This document shows, piece after piece, positions 1 to 11,660 of a DNA stretch of 64,000 nt (positions are counted from its first letter, which is position 1; each line of letters opens with the position of its first letter). The stretch spans positions 33,700,459 through 33,764,458 of the forward strand of contig OZ021726.1 of assembly GCA_963978545.1 (NCBI GenBank), written 5' to 3'. Source of the stretch: Linyphia triangularis (lineage: Eukaryota; Arthropoda; Arachnida; Araneae; Linyphiidae). The notes under the pieces are model-generated. The model was not told the origin of the DNA. It worked only from the letters and a program-made list of their open reading frames with translations, and searched no databases. A program made the position numbers and the translations under genes.

Positions 1-3000
1 TTCTTGAGCAAAATTAAGCTGAAAAAAATTAAATTTTTCAAAATTATTTTAATTACAAATAAAACTTTATACAAACCAAAAAAGTAAAAAAGCTGTGAAT
101 TTTAACAAACATTGAGCAAAGAAATAGATCATAATTTAAGAGGGCAAAGTAATTATTTGCAATCAAGTTTAACTACGCACTACTTCGGATCAAAGGAGGA
201 CATTGTTCTCCTGACTTTTTTGGAAGAAAATGCCAAGTATTTGCAAAAGGGAAAACTCTCGCCCATGAACTACCCAGTTATAAATTTTTTAGATCTTTAC
301 TTCATTTCCAAAACCTATTTTTAAACCATTTCAACTTTGATTTTGGTTGGGATGGACAAATCAATGGAAGCTAATAAACTTACTTGACACTGAAACTTGT
401 CAGAATGCATTGTCATTAACAACGAATGTATAAAGTTTTGGGATCTGCCAGTAAAAGGCAGCTTTCACACATGCTAATATTATCATTTCAGAGGAATAAT
501 CCTTTGCTGTCATCCAGTTAAGCTGAAACAACAGATAAATTCGTACTTATTACAACTGCATTTGATCAATTTGTTAGGTCTGTCACCAAGAGGCCGCCGT
601 TACACACACTTTTTTTACCGCTTTAAAGGACTAATTGACCCACTTGCCATCATCCAATCGAGCTGATATTTGAAATTTGTTGTCGATAAAAATGCATTCT
701 ATTGAGGCAAGAAAAAGAGCTAATCCATGGCACAGAATCGGATTTTTTCGCAATGGTCAAACACTAAGAAAAGTCGACTTGAGCTCAAAATTACTTAAAC
801 ATGTTGCAATTCCACATAAAAGTTGACAACAAAAAGGATTTACATTTAAAACTTTGTTTTTATGGGTTATTTTTTTACGTCCTATTCTCCAGTTATTAGT
901 TTATAAGCTGCAGCTTCCAAAAAAAAAAAATTTATGTGGCTGGAAACGTTTTTAATATCAAGCAAATGCCTGTCAATGTGAAGTACACTGCCAACACACC
1001 TAAAACGGTTGCTAAAAGAACATTAATTTTTTGCCTACACTGTAAATTTAATGATTTCTTTAAGAATTCCTCCTATAATATAATCTTTACATTGCAGAGA
1101 ATAAAAGAAACATTTTAAAATAAAGTTTAGTAAAATAATGCATTTTGAATTGAAAAGTTGTATTTGTATTAAAAATAAGCAAAAAGGAATAAGACATTAT
1201 ATCACTAGCACACCAGAAGGATTTTTTTCAAGAGGGTGCAAGGTAACTAAGGGTTTTGCTTTAAAACAAATAGTTGGTAACTAAAGGTTTTTTCTTAAAA
1301 ACAAATAGTTATGCAGTGATTCGTATACAAAATTAGGAATTTAAATTAAAGGTTTACACCTCTTTTTTTCAACGTTTTTTGTAATATTTTAAAGCCACAG
1401 ACCCAATTGCACCAACATTCACCAGGGAAACCATTGTTTTAATATTTAACAAAAATGATATTGAATCAAAAATGCTATAATTTATGAGTTGCATTCTTCA
1501 GTATGCAGTTGGTACTATATTGATAGATTCTCAATAAAATATAGTCAAGCTTTAAATTTTATGTTATGATTAATTAATATCACTTATCATTTCCGAGAAA
1601 TATATTACCTTTTTCACTGCTATGCAAGAAGCTTTTTACAAAACTATTATCTAAATTCCAACACATAAATATTATTTCTATATCTTAAGATGAATTAAAA
1701 TGTATAAAAAAAAACACTAATTTCACAATTGTACCAACATACTCCAAATAAGTTAAACAATTTTTAAAACGATGAACCTAACTAAATTAATTGTACTTTA
1801 TTTTCTATAACTATGTTACAATATTGAGGATACTTAAATCTTGTAAACAAACAAAAAAAAACATCGATATACTTTCTAGAACAGTATTTTAAATAGCACA
1901 TGCATCTTCTATGTACATATTTGTGTATAACTTGCTTCAGAATCTAACCCTTGCTTTTTTGAGTTCATGAAGAGTTTAATGTTATTTCGATAAATTTGAA
2001 TTGTTTTTATAAGAAACATATTCCCCTTCCTTTCAGAAATACTAAACTTAAAGAGCAGTTATGCACCTAATTTAAAAAGTTAATTTTAAATCCAGATTTA
2101 CAATTTATTTGTAAATAAAGAATTTTCCCCTACTGCAAACTATTGTAATATTTGATGGAATAAAAGTTAAAGCGTTCTACATTCAATATTTATTGCTATT
2201 TTGTAGTAAAACATCAAGAAAGTTGGAGAATAATGAAAAAATTAACAAATGCTCTACTGCACAGGTTCATAAGCAATAGTTAAAGATTTTGTTTGTGCTA
2301 TTAGCTTTTTTTTATCCCTTAACACATTACTACATTTAGTACACATACACATTTTTTTGTAGGGGCGGGCAACAAATAAGTACCATGCTTTACTTACTTG
2401 TTGTCTAAGCAGTAGTTAAAAGATGTATACAGATCAAATATTGAAAAACCCATCATAGCATTGTAAAGCATAACATCAAACCAGAAGGACATTTTCTCAA
2501 CAATGTTCAACTTTTACAAAGTAGTGAAACAAAAAGTTTTATTCAACAGAAAGTTTTTAACGTGATCAAGTATTTTCTCAACCTTTTCTGAATATTGATT
2601 GAACAGTTATATATTTAGCAGGATTTATAGTAAAGAGTGAATGTAACACAAGTCTTCAACATGCATTACTTTGGAAACTTTCATCTTAAACTTAGCTTAT
2701 TTTGTAAAGAGTACAACATCTGTAATATTATACACATTTAAAAAAAAAAAAATTAACGTGAAGTACAATAAGGAATACACACAATAAGAGTTTAAAAATA
2801 AATAAATTGAGGAATACTTTAGCTATGGCCTTAGGGTACAAAAACTTATATTATGTTGCAGCTAGCTTCAGAATCTATTTTATCCATCATGCTGACTTTT
2901 TTAACAGTTAATATACAATGGAAAAGTTAATTATTTTCGGTAAATTTGCATAATTTTTATTTCATATCAATGTGTTTGTTTAATAATCTACCTTTTCAAA

Positions 3001-4724
3001 CATTACTGCTCAAAATAATTACTGATTTTATTGCTATTATTTTTATCATTTTGATACATTGGCTGTGCACTGTAATTAGTGCACCAACACCAGACAGGTA
3101 CATTAAACAAAAAAAAAAAACATTAGTGTTAAAGATTTCTAGGAATAATCCATTATATTGGTTTTACTAGTTAAACTTCGGTCGGTTTGCAAGAAGTAGG
3201 GGGTACCGTTGACTCGGCATTGATCGATATAAGAAACGATTGCTGATGGTTGAAGGAAAGTCCGAAAAGTCCCAATTCTTTTAATAATAGACATTTTCAT
3301 CCTTAAAAGAACTATAAATTCTGTCAGCTTCACCAAGGTGAGTTTCTAGTAAAAACTTAGGAAATAGTCGATCTGTAAATTTTACAATGATTCAAGAACC
3401 CTCCCCCCCCCCCCCCTTTAAGCACTTGTAGGTACTCCCCTGACGAGTCAATCCATGGTTCTACAAAAACATTCTTCACAAAAACTGAAAACGAAAGTAT
3501 GTATACAAATCTGCCACGCAACTCGGCTCATGTGTAATCACTTAAAATTATAATCGTAAACAAAACAAACGCAGGCTGAAAAGTAGTTCGCACAACAATT
3601 GGACATCCGATATAACACAAACCTGAAAGACAAATGAAATTAAAATAAAACTTACCAATTAAAATAAGCTTCTTTCTCTCCTTTCTAGCATATCAGCAGG
3701 TTCATGAGCGATGAAATCCAATGGGTGATATAAAGCTCAGTCCGTTTTTTGATTGAATGTACTCAGAAAACACAACGAAGACTAATCCATAGGAATAAAC
3801 ATAAGCCTTTGAATGCACACTCTGTTTTGCCCTGGGGCCGGCAACAGTGCTCTGTTGCTTCTTATCACTAGTGTACTAGGTACTCAAGAGTTAATCAGTG
3901 CACACGTTGACTTGGACTCTTCTCTTGAAAAGAGTTATGATAGCTCATCTTTTGCTCGCTCTCTCTTTCCCCGGTGAATAGGGTTACCGCAGCAGATTTT
4001 TCGCCCGAATGAGGACGCATTTCGGTCGCCAAGTACTTTTGGCGAGAAATCGGGAGTTCGAAAGTTTGGTGTGTTGCTAGTTGCTACGTAATCAGGAAAT
4101 TATATTTCGTAGCAAATACAGGGCCGTCACCGCTTGAAAGTCCCTTCGGAAGGGTTTTATCTTTGAAATTCTGAATCATATTGTAATTACGTTTGGGATA
4201 TTCTTCAGGCAGCTCTTGCGGAAAGAAAAATCCAATACATTCTGTGTATCAGGAAGTACAAAGCGCGCTAATATTTTTAGAGTATTTGTGTTTTTAAATC
4301 AGATTACTTAGTAAATTTATTTATCTCAACATAAAAAAAACTAAACTATAGAAATATAACATATCCTCCTAACAAAATGTAAAACATGTTTCATTGTGGA
4401 GAGGCTTCAGATTTCCCAAAAAATTGAAGGGGTGTAAAGTGAAGATAATTTATGCGAGCACGATTTAAAAAATTATTTTTTCATAGAGAACTTCAAAGAA
4501 GCACGTAACTTGAAATAAAATTAAAAAAAATATTTTTTATTTTAACCTAAAACATATATTAAAAATATAATTAATTTCTGCCTTTTATTGAAAGGTTTTT
4601 AGGGTTTGGGAAAATGAACTATCACGATCTGTTCAAAATGGTGAAAGTGTATGGCTTCTTTGTATCACTTTGAATAATATTTGGTCATAAATAACAAGTG
4701 AGCATCGATTATTAAACATGGGAT
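1..4724. other. AT-rich noncoding DNA, no gene recognised
   Basis: Short chance ORFs only. A C14 run lies at 3403-3416. A somewhat GC-richer patch lies at about 3830-4140. A consensus plus-strand donor (AAG then GTGAGT, near 3337) is present without an open exon in front of it, so I do not call a gene. Confidence 0.5.
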
Positions 4725-4734
4725 CCCTAGAAGG

Positions 4735-4911
4735 TTGGTTGTATTCAGATTATCTGGCGCCGTCAGCAACACGAGGGCTATAATGCGCCGAAACATTTGT
4801 CATTAGACAAGCCAACATACATTTGCAAACACCCATGCCTAACACGGGACTCGAACCCGCAACCTCGCGGTCTAGAAGCTAGCACGCTAACCACTATATC
4901 GTTTGGTCGGC
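4735..4911 (-). mobile_element. tRNA-derived SINE, copy 1
   Basis: On the minus strand the head carries pol-III-type boxes (GGTATAGTGGTTAGCG, then GGGTTCGAGTCCC), followed by a non-tRNA body and a 3' tail of AACC units (GGTTGGTT on the plus strand). It is flanked by the 10-bp duplication CCCTAGAAGG (4725-4734 and 4912-4921). Related copies lie at 39287-39466 and about 41662-41841. Confidence 0.85.
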
Positions 4912-4921
4912 CCCTAGAAGG

Positions 4922-7781
4922 CCATGGCCTCAAATAAAAACTAAGTTTATGAAACATTTTATTTTTTTACGTTATTTTATCGGCAAGTGTTCATAGTGTT
5001 TTATTTATTTTTTTGCGAAACAATTTTTTTTTTTAATTAATCATTAATCTTTTAAGGTGCCCATAAATGCAGTGTTGTGGGAAAATAAAATCGACATATA
5101 ATTTAGAATGGATTCAACGGTTTATTATTTATTTTTGTATAATTATGAAAAAATCAGTCAATATATTAGAAATATATGTGTACAATATATGTAGTTTAAA
5201 CAATTACTTGTAGAAGTTTTGAGGACACGAAACCTTTGAGAAGTTTGACGCATGATGTTGAAAATCTTCGTGCCCTTTATAAAAATGAAGTTATTTAATA
5301 AAAGTACCAATGTCTTTTCAGGTTGATGCAAAAGTTATTTTTCTGGTGTTATTTCATAGACAAGATACACAGTATTTCTTGTCAAAACAAATGAATTAAT
5401 TCTCAAGTAATGGGCCCTTGACCTCAAATACAGTGTCGGACATATAAAACCGGCATTTTGTTTAACATTGATACTAGAGCTTATTTTTTATGTATTTATA
5501 AAATATAAGAACACATTTAGTTTACGTGAATCTGTCAATAAGGATCGTAGAGCCTGTGTCCTTTTAGAGGCACCCCGCGCATAGGAGAAATTTAAGTTAT
5601 ATTTTATTTCGATGCACATTTTTAATTTATTGTATTGTCTTGTATAGGTGCCATGCGAATTACAAAACCTGATTGTGTCACAAGGTCTTAACCCCTTTCA
5701 GAAAAATGACAAGCACAGAAGAATTTATAATATTTTTAATTTAGGCAATAGTTTATTTCACAATATCACCTTGTAATAACTCTGCAGTCAAGATTACATC
5801 TTTGGTTCAAACGAACAACTATGCAGCAGAATGAATGTAGTGGCCAAATGGCCTCATTACAGTAATGCGGCAGATTTAATATTAGCATAATGTACCATTT
5901 GCCATAAATATGGTGTCAGCAATAGGCACCGCCAGGAAGGTGCAAAGGGGCTCACTTGGACCCCTCCCCCCTAAATTTTGAAAATTAAAAACAATGTGGA
6001 GAAAGTGCTATGATTCACTGATATTATAAGTAAAATGTAGGTTTTTGAACATTCAATGAACAAGAAATTTAATACATAAATATAAATGTCCAATTGATGT
6101 CACCTTGTAAATAAAGGATAATATATTATAGTTTTGGCTTTAAGAAAATGGCTATTAAGATAAAAAGGTGGATTCCTAAAAATAGAAGGCAAGAATAAAG
6201 AGACGGTTCGTCACAAAATTACAGTTGTCAACCCGTTTCTGAATGTATCAGATTTGTAAATAGTATACGCAAATGAAGTCGATAAGTGCAAGGAAGGGGA
6301 AAATTCCTGGAAAGCTAGTTTTTGTTTCTTAATGTTCTTTGGGGTACCCTGTGCCTCTATTAAAAAGTCTTTAATATTTGGAGTTGTGGAACAATCTTAA
6401 ATTAATTTTTAAAAAAATTTCACTGTTTTAGATTTGTTTTTAAATTACATTTGCGTAAGAAAAGTAAAAAAAAATTACTGTTTGCGATAATAGAGTAAAT
6501 CTCATGACGGAATATATTTATATGGTAGAACATTACAAGATTGTTTAATGAACATTAAAATGTCAGTGTTGGCAAGAATTTCCTCTCACACAATAAAGAA
6601 TATAATAACAAATCGTTTGAAATTTTAAAAAATTGTTTTCTAAAACTGATTTCTTATTAAAAGTTCTCACAGTTTTTCTTTTCTTTCTCTGTTGGATATT
6701 TAGTAATAGGTATATACTTTGTTAATGACAAAATCAGAAAGAATCAACTATTGGAAAGCAATTTCTTAAATACATCAATTTCGATATCAAAGACTCACGG
6801 ACACACCGCAATTTTAACATAAAAGCTCAATTTATTGACATTTTACTACTCGATATATACTTCAAACTATTTCGCGTAAATAAAAAAAAAAATCAGAATT
6901 TTCAAAATGGCAGGCATTTTTAAAAATTTAAAAATTTTCTCTAGCTCCAAATCTTGCGGGACGCCCTGAAACTCAAAGGAGCATTTAAAAACTATAACAA
7001 GATTTCCTAGAATTTTTTTTTTCCCTCCCCGGACATTTATGGGTTAATTTGCTTATACTATTCACAAAATCGGATGCTTTCAGAAACAACAACGGTAGTG
7101 TTACAACAACTAACCTGATTATTCTCGCTTATTGCATTGCAGCCAAACGATACGTAAAGATGGAGAAAAAAAATTTGAAATTTTATACTATTGTTTCGAG
7201 CTGTAATGGGATTATGTAAATCGGTGTTAATATGATATTACGAGGAATCCCATCTCTCTGATAAACGAGCATCCACCTGTTATAGATGATGAAACTATTT
7301 CGAATCTTACAGTAGTTTATAAATAAACAGATTAGGACGATGAATAAAGTATAGATTCTCCAGGATTAGAAATAAAAATAAAACTCGTTGATCTTGTATG
7401 GTGGTATAGTAGGTAGCAATAGTTACTACATTTCGTAGTAGGAAATTATTTCTATTACCATATTAACGTTGCACAAATAATCTCCTTTACCCCTTCTTGA
7501 TGTGCTTAACAGGTTAGTAAAGATTATTGCCATGCACGTGTAATTCCTATCTGTATGTTTAAATGCAAATATGGCCTTGTCCTTGTGAATGTATAAAAAT
7601 ATTTATAAAAAAACTTTAAAAATAAAATATTTAGATTGTTATGGTTTTGTGTAAATTATTATGATTTATGTGTCCGTTTCAATATCACTATATTATTACC
7701 TTTTTCATTAATAAAGTATTGCGATAGCATCTGTCAAAACATTTCCTTGTTATGAAAACAACAGCCATGCAAAATTTAGGA
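4922..7781. other. AT-rich noncoding DNA, nothing recognised
   Basis: Long stretches of A/T with no ORF of note. A C-rich patch near 5935-5980 (GGACCCCTCCCCCC) looks like a transposon end, but I found no partner terminus. Confidence 0.5.
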
Positions 7782-8360
7782 TTTTTTACTTTCAATTACC
7801 CATACGTCAACATAAGGTAATGAAAGAATTATTTTCGGTGAAAATGGTTTTTTCGATTTCACCCCCTTTTTTTTCTCCATGTTTTGGAACATCCAGATTT
7901 CAAAAAAGTGGTGCAGAAAAAAAGGCCGGGTGTACTTTGTCAATATAACTCCCAATCGAACTGACATACGATGTTCAAATTTAGTGTACCGATTAAAATC
8001 ATTGTGCTTATGCGCTAATGCCGTTAGAGGTGTTATAAACTTCTTTATCTCCGAAATTCCCGTAGAAATGCGATAAAAGCGTTTAGAGTTGGGGGAAAAA
8101 AGTGACTTTAGCACAGAGCTCTCTGACCTTGAGCATCGCCAGTCAACGATTGATTCACGCACAAGAAAGGATAATGTAATATTTATCGAATAACATCGCC
8201 AATTTTCCGGCTTTGGCGTTTGTTTCTTATTATTAGCCAATGTAAAAATTTATTGACACGCAAATATGAAAACGGTAAATAACACCATTCCATTTCAAAT
8301 TTGAAAGCAATGACCATTATTATAGTGTAATTGAAAGTTGGGCGATGTTCCACACCCCAA
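7782..8360 (+). repeat. R1 repeat, copy a
   Basis: Starts with ACTTTCAATTACCC, then a GGTAATGAAAG that can pair with it as a terminal hairpin. It ends GTGTAATTGAAAGTTG...TTCCACACCCC. The same ~600-750-bp layout recurs at least seven times in the window. Class unknown; no transposase seen. Confidence 0.75.
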
Positions 8361-8535
8361 GTTTTATAAACAAATATGTCGTCAAGTTAGTGAATTTAGC
8401 GACTAATCTTGTCACCGAAAATCAATTCGTTAACTCTATTTGAGGCCCAGATGTGAACTTCCTATTTTATGTTACTCTACTAATTCCAGCAATGCTTCAA
8501 ACTTATTCATAACGTACAATTGCAACATTTATAGC

Positions 8536-9334
8536 CAGGGCCTGGTTTAGAATTTTTTTTACTGTAGGCCCAACATTCAGAGAGGGGCCCCAATAGCAAA
8601 TATTCATTTCTTTACGTCACAATATTACCAGATCAAGCTACATTCGTTAAGACTAACTTTTTACAATTAAAACTCAGAGTTTACTTTCACACGATTTTTT
8701 TGTTATAATTAGTATGATCTTGATTTGCTCAAAACTTTTGAATTAATCAAGACCCCCCATGAACACTAATTTTAAAGTACACTCCTGTATTTTAAACTTA
8801 CATTTTACCACAGGGTCCACAAATTATATAATAATAAAGATTACTTAATTTTATAACAATAATTGTAAATAATACAAAGTAACCTTTCCACTGTTTCTAC
8901 GATCTCACCAAAAAGGAGGGCCAAAAAAGTCCACGGAAGAGCCTACAAACCAACCAATCACAAAGACTCTTTCATTTCATAATATAAGAAGTTGTATATG
9001 GTTGGTTGGTTGGTTAACATCTCTTTACAAGAGGCGAGAGAAGGAGAACAGCGGCGTAAAGCCTTTGTCTCCGTGTACATATGAAGAAGTTGTATATGAT
9101 TGGCTGAACCGGAAAGATTTACTTAATGAGGTTTTATTAGGTTAATCTATCTAACTTAACTCTTTGTGACTATAAAAAATATGGAATTTGCGGATGTGTA
9201 ACTAAAAATTTTTTATTATTTTTGTTCAGTACCTCCCATAAAAAGACCATTATATTTAAAATTTTCAGAAAACTTTCAAAATTTGGGGGCCCCTAGGCTC
9301 GGGCCTAGTGGGCCTAATGGTAAATCAGGCCCTG
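8536..9334. mobile_element. hAT-like MITE (CAGGGCCTG termini)
   Basis: Termini CAGGGCCTGGTTTAG and, reversed, CAGGGCCTGATTTACC are inverted repeats followed by shared AGGCCC/GGGGCCCC subtermini. The exact 8-bp duplication TTTATAGC flanks it (8528-8535 and 9335-9342). Known: 8-bp duplications with CAG-type ends are typical of hAT transposons. No transposase is encoded, so it is non-autonomous. A retroposed fragment is nested inside at 9001-9083. Confidence 0.85.
9001..9083 (-). mobile_element. Short retroposed fragment with AACC tail, nested in the MITE
   Basis: An 83-bp insert starts with GGTT repeats (an AACC tail on the minus strand). It is flanked by a 15-bp direct duplication AAGAAGTTGTATATG at 8986-9000 and 9084-9098. 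The body differs from the SINE at 4735 but has the same kind of tail, so it was probably copied by the same LINE machinery. It could be a truncated copy of a second SINE family. Confidence 0.7.
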
Positions 9335-9342
9335 TTTATAGC

Positions 9343-9910
9343 TTCTTCTTATCCAGCCCAGGGTGAACCTTGGCTTTCTCTGCAACTGATTTCCAAATCC
9401 CTCTCTCACTGAATTTCTCTGTCCAATTTTGTATTTTTTAAATTTTTAGATCTTCTTCGACTTGATCAGACCATCTCAATTTTGGTCGACCTCTTTTTTT
9501 AATTTTATAAAGTTTACCTTTCATAATTCTTTTAGGCATATATGTGTCTCTCATTATCTCAACGTGCCCCATCCACTGTATTCTTTTTGCCTTAATAAAG
9601 TTTACTATGTTCTTTCCTTTAATTAGTCTTTCAATTTTCATGATTATATCTTATTCTCCATCTGTCATTTTCTCTTACCGTTCCCAATATTTTTCTTAGA
9701 ATTCTGTTTTCAAAATTTCTAAGATTAGTTGCATACCTATCTGACAGGACCCATGTTTCTGCACCATAAGAAACTATTGGTCTAATTAGAGTCTTATAGA
9801 TTTGTAATTTAAATTTTCTTGTAATTAATTTACTCTCTAAGATTTTATGGTTGGCAAAGAATGCCCTACATCCATTTTGTATTTGTCCATTTATACAGTC
9901 TATTAGTATA
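9343..9910 (-). pseudogene. Decayed non-LTR retrotransposon ORF2 C-terminus
   Basis: Minus-strand frames contain IYKTLIRPIVSYGAETWVLS and FENRILRKILG (about 9690-9830), then RIQWMGHVEIM and GRPKLRWSDQVEEDL (9438-9600), then IWKSVAEKAKVHPGL near 9360-9410. This ordered set is the C-terminal region of arthropod endonuclease/reverse-transcriptase LINEs (RTE/jockey-like). At least two frame changes and no catalytic RT core make it a 5'-truncated dead copy. It ends about 300 bp from the palindromic element, and the hAT-like MITE abuts its 3' side. Confidence 0.8.
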
Positions 9911-10209
9911 CTTATAGCTTTATAAATTAAAAATTGACTTCCAGTTGAAATTTCTGGAACTTCTAGTAGTAACTTCAGGTTGAGTTTTAGGTATGGCAAC
10001 TTATCTAGAAGCTACCTTTCATTTGACATATTGCGTTTGTCCGTAGCATTTGTAGTTTTACGGACAATTTTTGAGACAGAGCCTTTGCGTAGACTTCTCA
10101 ATACATTAGTACAGAAGCAAACATTTCTTAGTTTCAAAGAAAAATATAAACTTGCTTATCGTAAATAGTAACGTTCTCAAAATAAATTGTATATAAATTC
10201 CCTGCTTGT

Positions 10210-10215
10210 GACAGC
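10210..10215. repeat. Left 6-bp target-site duplication (GACAGC)
   Basis: GACAGC abuts the left terminus AGTAGTTAG and recurs in the same orientation at 24395-24400, just after the right terminus. The duplication is direct while the element arms are inverted, so it comes from integration and is not part of the palindrome. Confidence 0.88.
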
Positions 10216-11660
10216 AGTAGTTAGAAATTGGGCATCCTGGGCCAGGGCGGGATGCGGGATGGGACGAGGGACGATGACGTCACCGGAAGTGGGCGTGACC
10301 GGATATGACGTCATAGGAAGTGACATCACAGGATATGCCGTCACCGGAAGTGGAGTTGAGTTGTTCCCCTCCTGCTGCTGTTTTAGTTTCATTATAAGCT
10401 GTTTGTGTATGACGTCACAGATGACGTCATAATGTGTTTTATATCAAAGTTTTGAGTGGTGGCAACACTTTTTAGTTTCGGTTTATCTAACAGACGGAGT
10501 TGAGTTGTTCTAGGACTGCTTCTTAGCGAATAAGTTAGAATGATAGGTTTTTATTGCGTGACGTCACAGTAGATATGACGTCATAATGTGTTTTATATCA
10601 AAGTTTAGAGCGGTGGCAACACTTTTTAGTTTCGATTTACATTTAAGATGGAGCTGAATTGTTCTAGGGCTGCTTCTAAACGAATAAGGTAGAGTGATAG
10701 GTATTTTTACTAATGACATCACAGTGGGTATGATGTCATTCTATGTTAAGATTTACGTTTTAAGCGGTAATAACATTGGATATATACCAAATTTAGTTTT
10801 CAGGTGTTGGCAACGAGTTCTGATCGGTCATCTAAATGCTCGCTTGTGACTGATAAGTTTTAAACATGTGACCAAAAGTTAACTCCTGATTGACTGTTTG
10901 GTTTTCTAACGAGTTACTTACTTATCCTTTAGCCAAGTTAAAATACCTGCAACAAAGTTACACAAAAAAAAAATGTTAAATTTGAAAAGTTAATAAAAGT
11001 GAAGGCCATTTGCTAAGGGTCAAAAAGAACCCTAACCCCGAGCTACACGTGACATTTCAATATTTTACCATACAATTGTTAAAATATCGACTATCGGACG
11101 TTGCCTTCATGGTAACTCATCTACCCACCCCCCCCCCCCCTTCCCTAACTAATTTTGAATAAGTTAAGACTTTAGAATTACAATTAATAAATTTTGAAAA
11201 ATTATTTATTAAAGGTGAGGACCCACCTCCAGCCCGATACCTCTTTTAGGAAGAATTGGTACCGCCTCACTCCACCCTAACAAAAAAAAAAAAAAAAATC
11301 TTATTCCACAGAACGTATATTTCTTTGAAACTTGAGGTCGCTAATCAGCCATCCGATGATATCTTTTAAGAAGATATCTTCACCTCTTAACAATTTTAAA
11401 GTTTTAGTCTAAAAGATTAATGTTGGACATAAACTATTTCTAGAATAGAGTTACATTAAAAATTAAATTTAAGAGTGTCCAGTTTTTTGAAGAAGACTTG
11501 GGGGAACGTATATTTCCCAAAATTAAATTTAATGGTCACTAACAAAATCCTGAAAATATACTAATTTTAGTTTTTATAAAAATTAAGTTAATGTAATATT
11601 TTAGTAAAAATAATGACTATAGTTAATGAATTGCGAAAAATTAAGTTAGAAGAATTAAAT
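10216..11660. promoter_or_regulatory. Left terminal noncoding region of the palindromic element, with CRE/ETS cluster
   Basis: No plausible gene. Exact TGACGTCA octamers start at 10275, 10306, 10410, 10422, 10559 and 10576, with near-matches TGACATCA at 10321 and TGATGTCA at 10731. CCGGAAGT lies at 10283-10290 and 10344-10351, each directly after a CRE-like sequence. A unit of about 150-155 bp, beginning near the CREs and containing GTGGCAACACTTTTTAGTTTC, is repeated from about 10405 and 10560, with a weaker third unit near 10715. Next come AT-rich DNA and a C13 run (11128-11140). Known: CRE and ETS sites bind bZIP (ATF/CREB) and ETS factors. A replication-origin or enhancer role is inference, by analogy with adenovirus termini. 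Confidence 0.7.

Noticed and set aside
10177..10432. Small ORFs over the CRE/ETS region (and mirror near 24178-24421)
   Set aside because: Overlapping frames on both strands across repeated regulatory motifs and running past the element end; no protein features.
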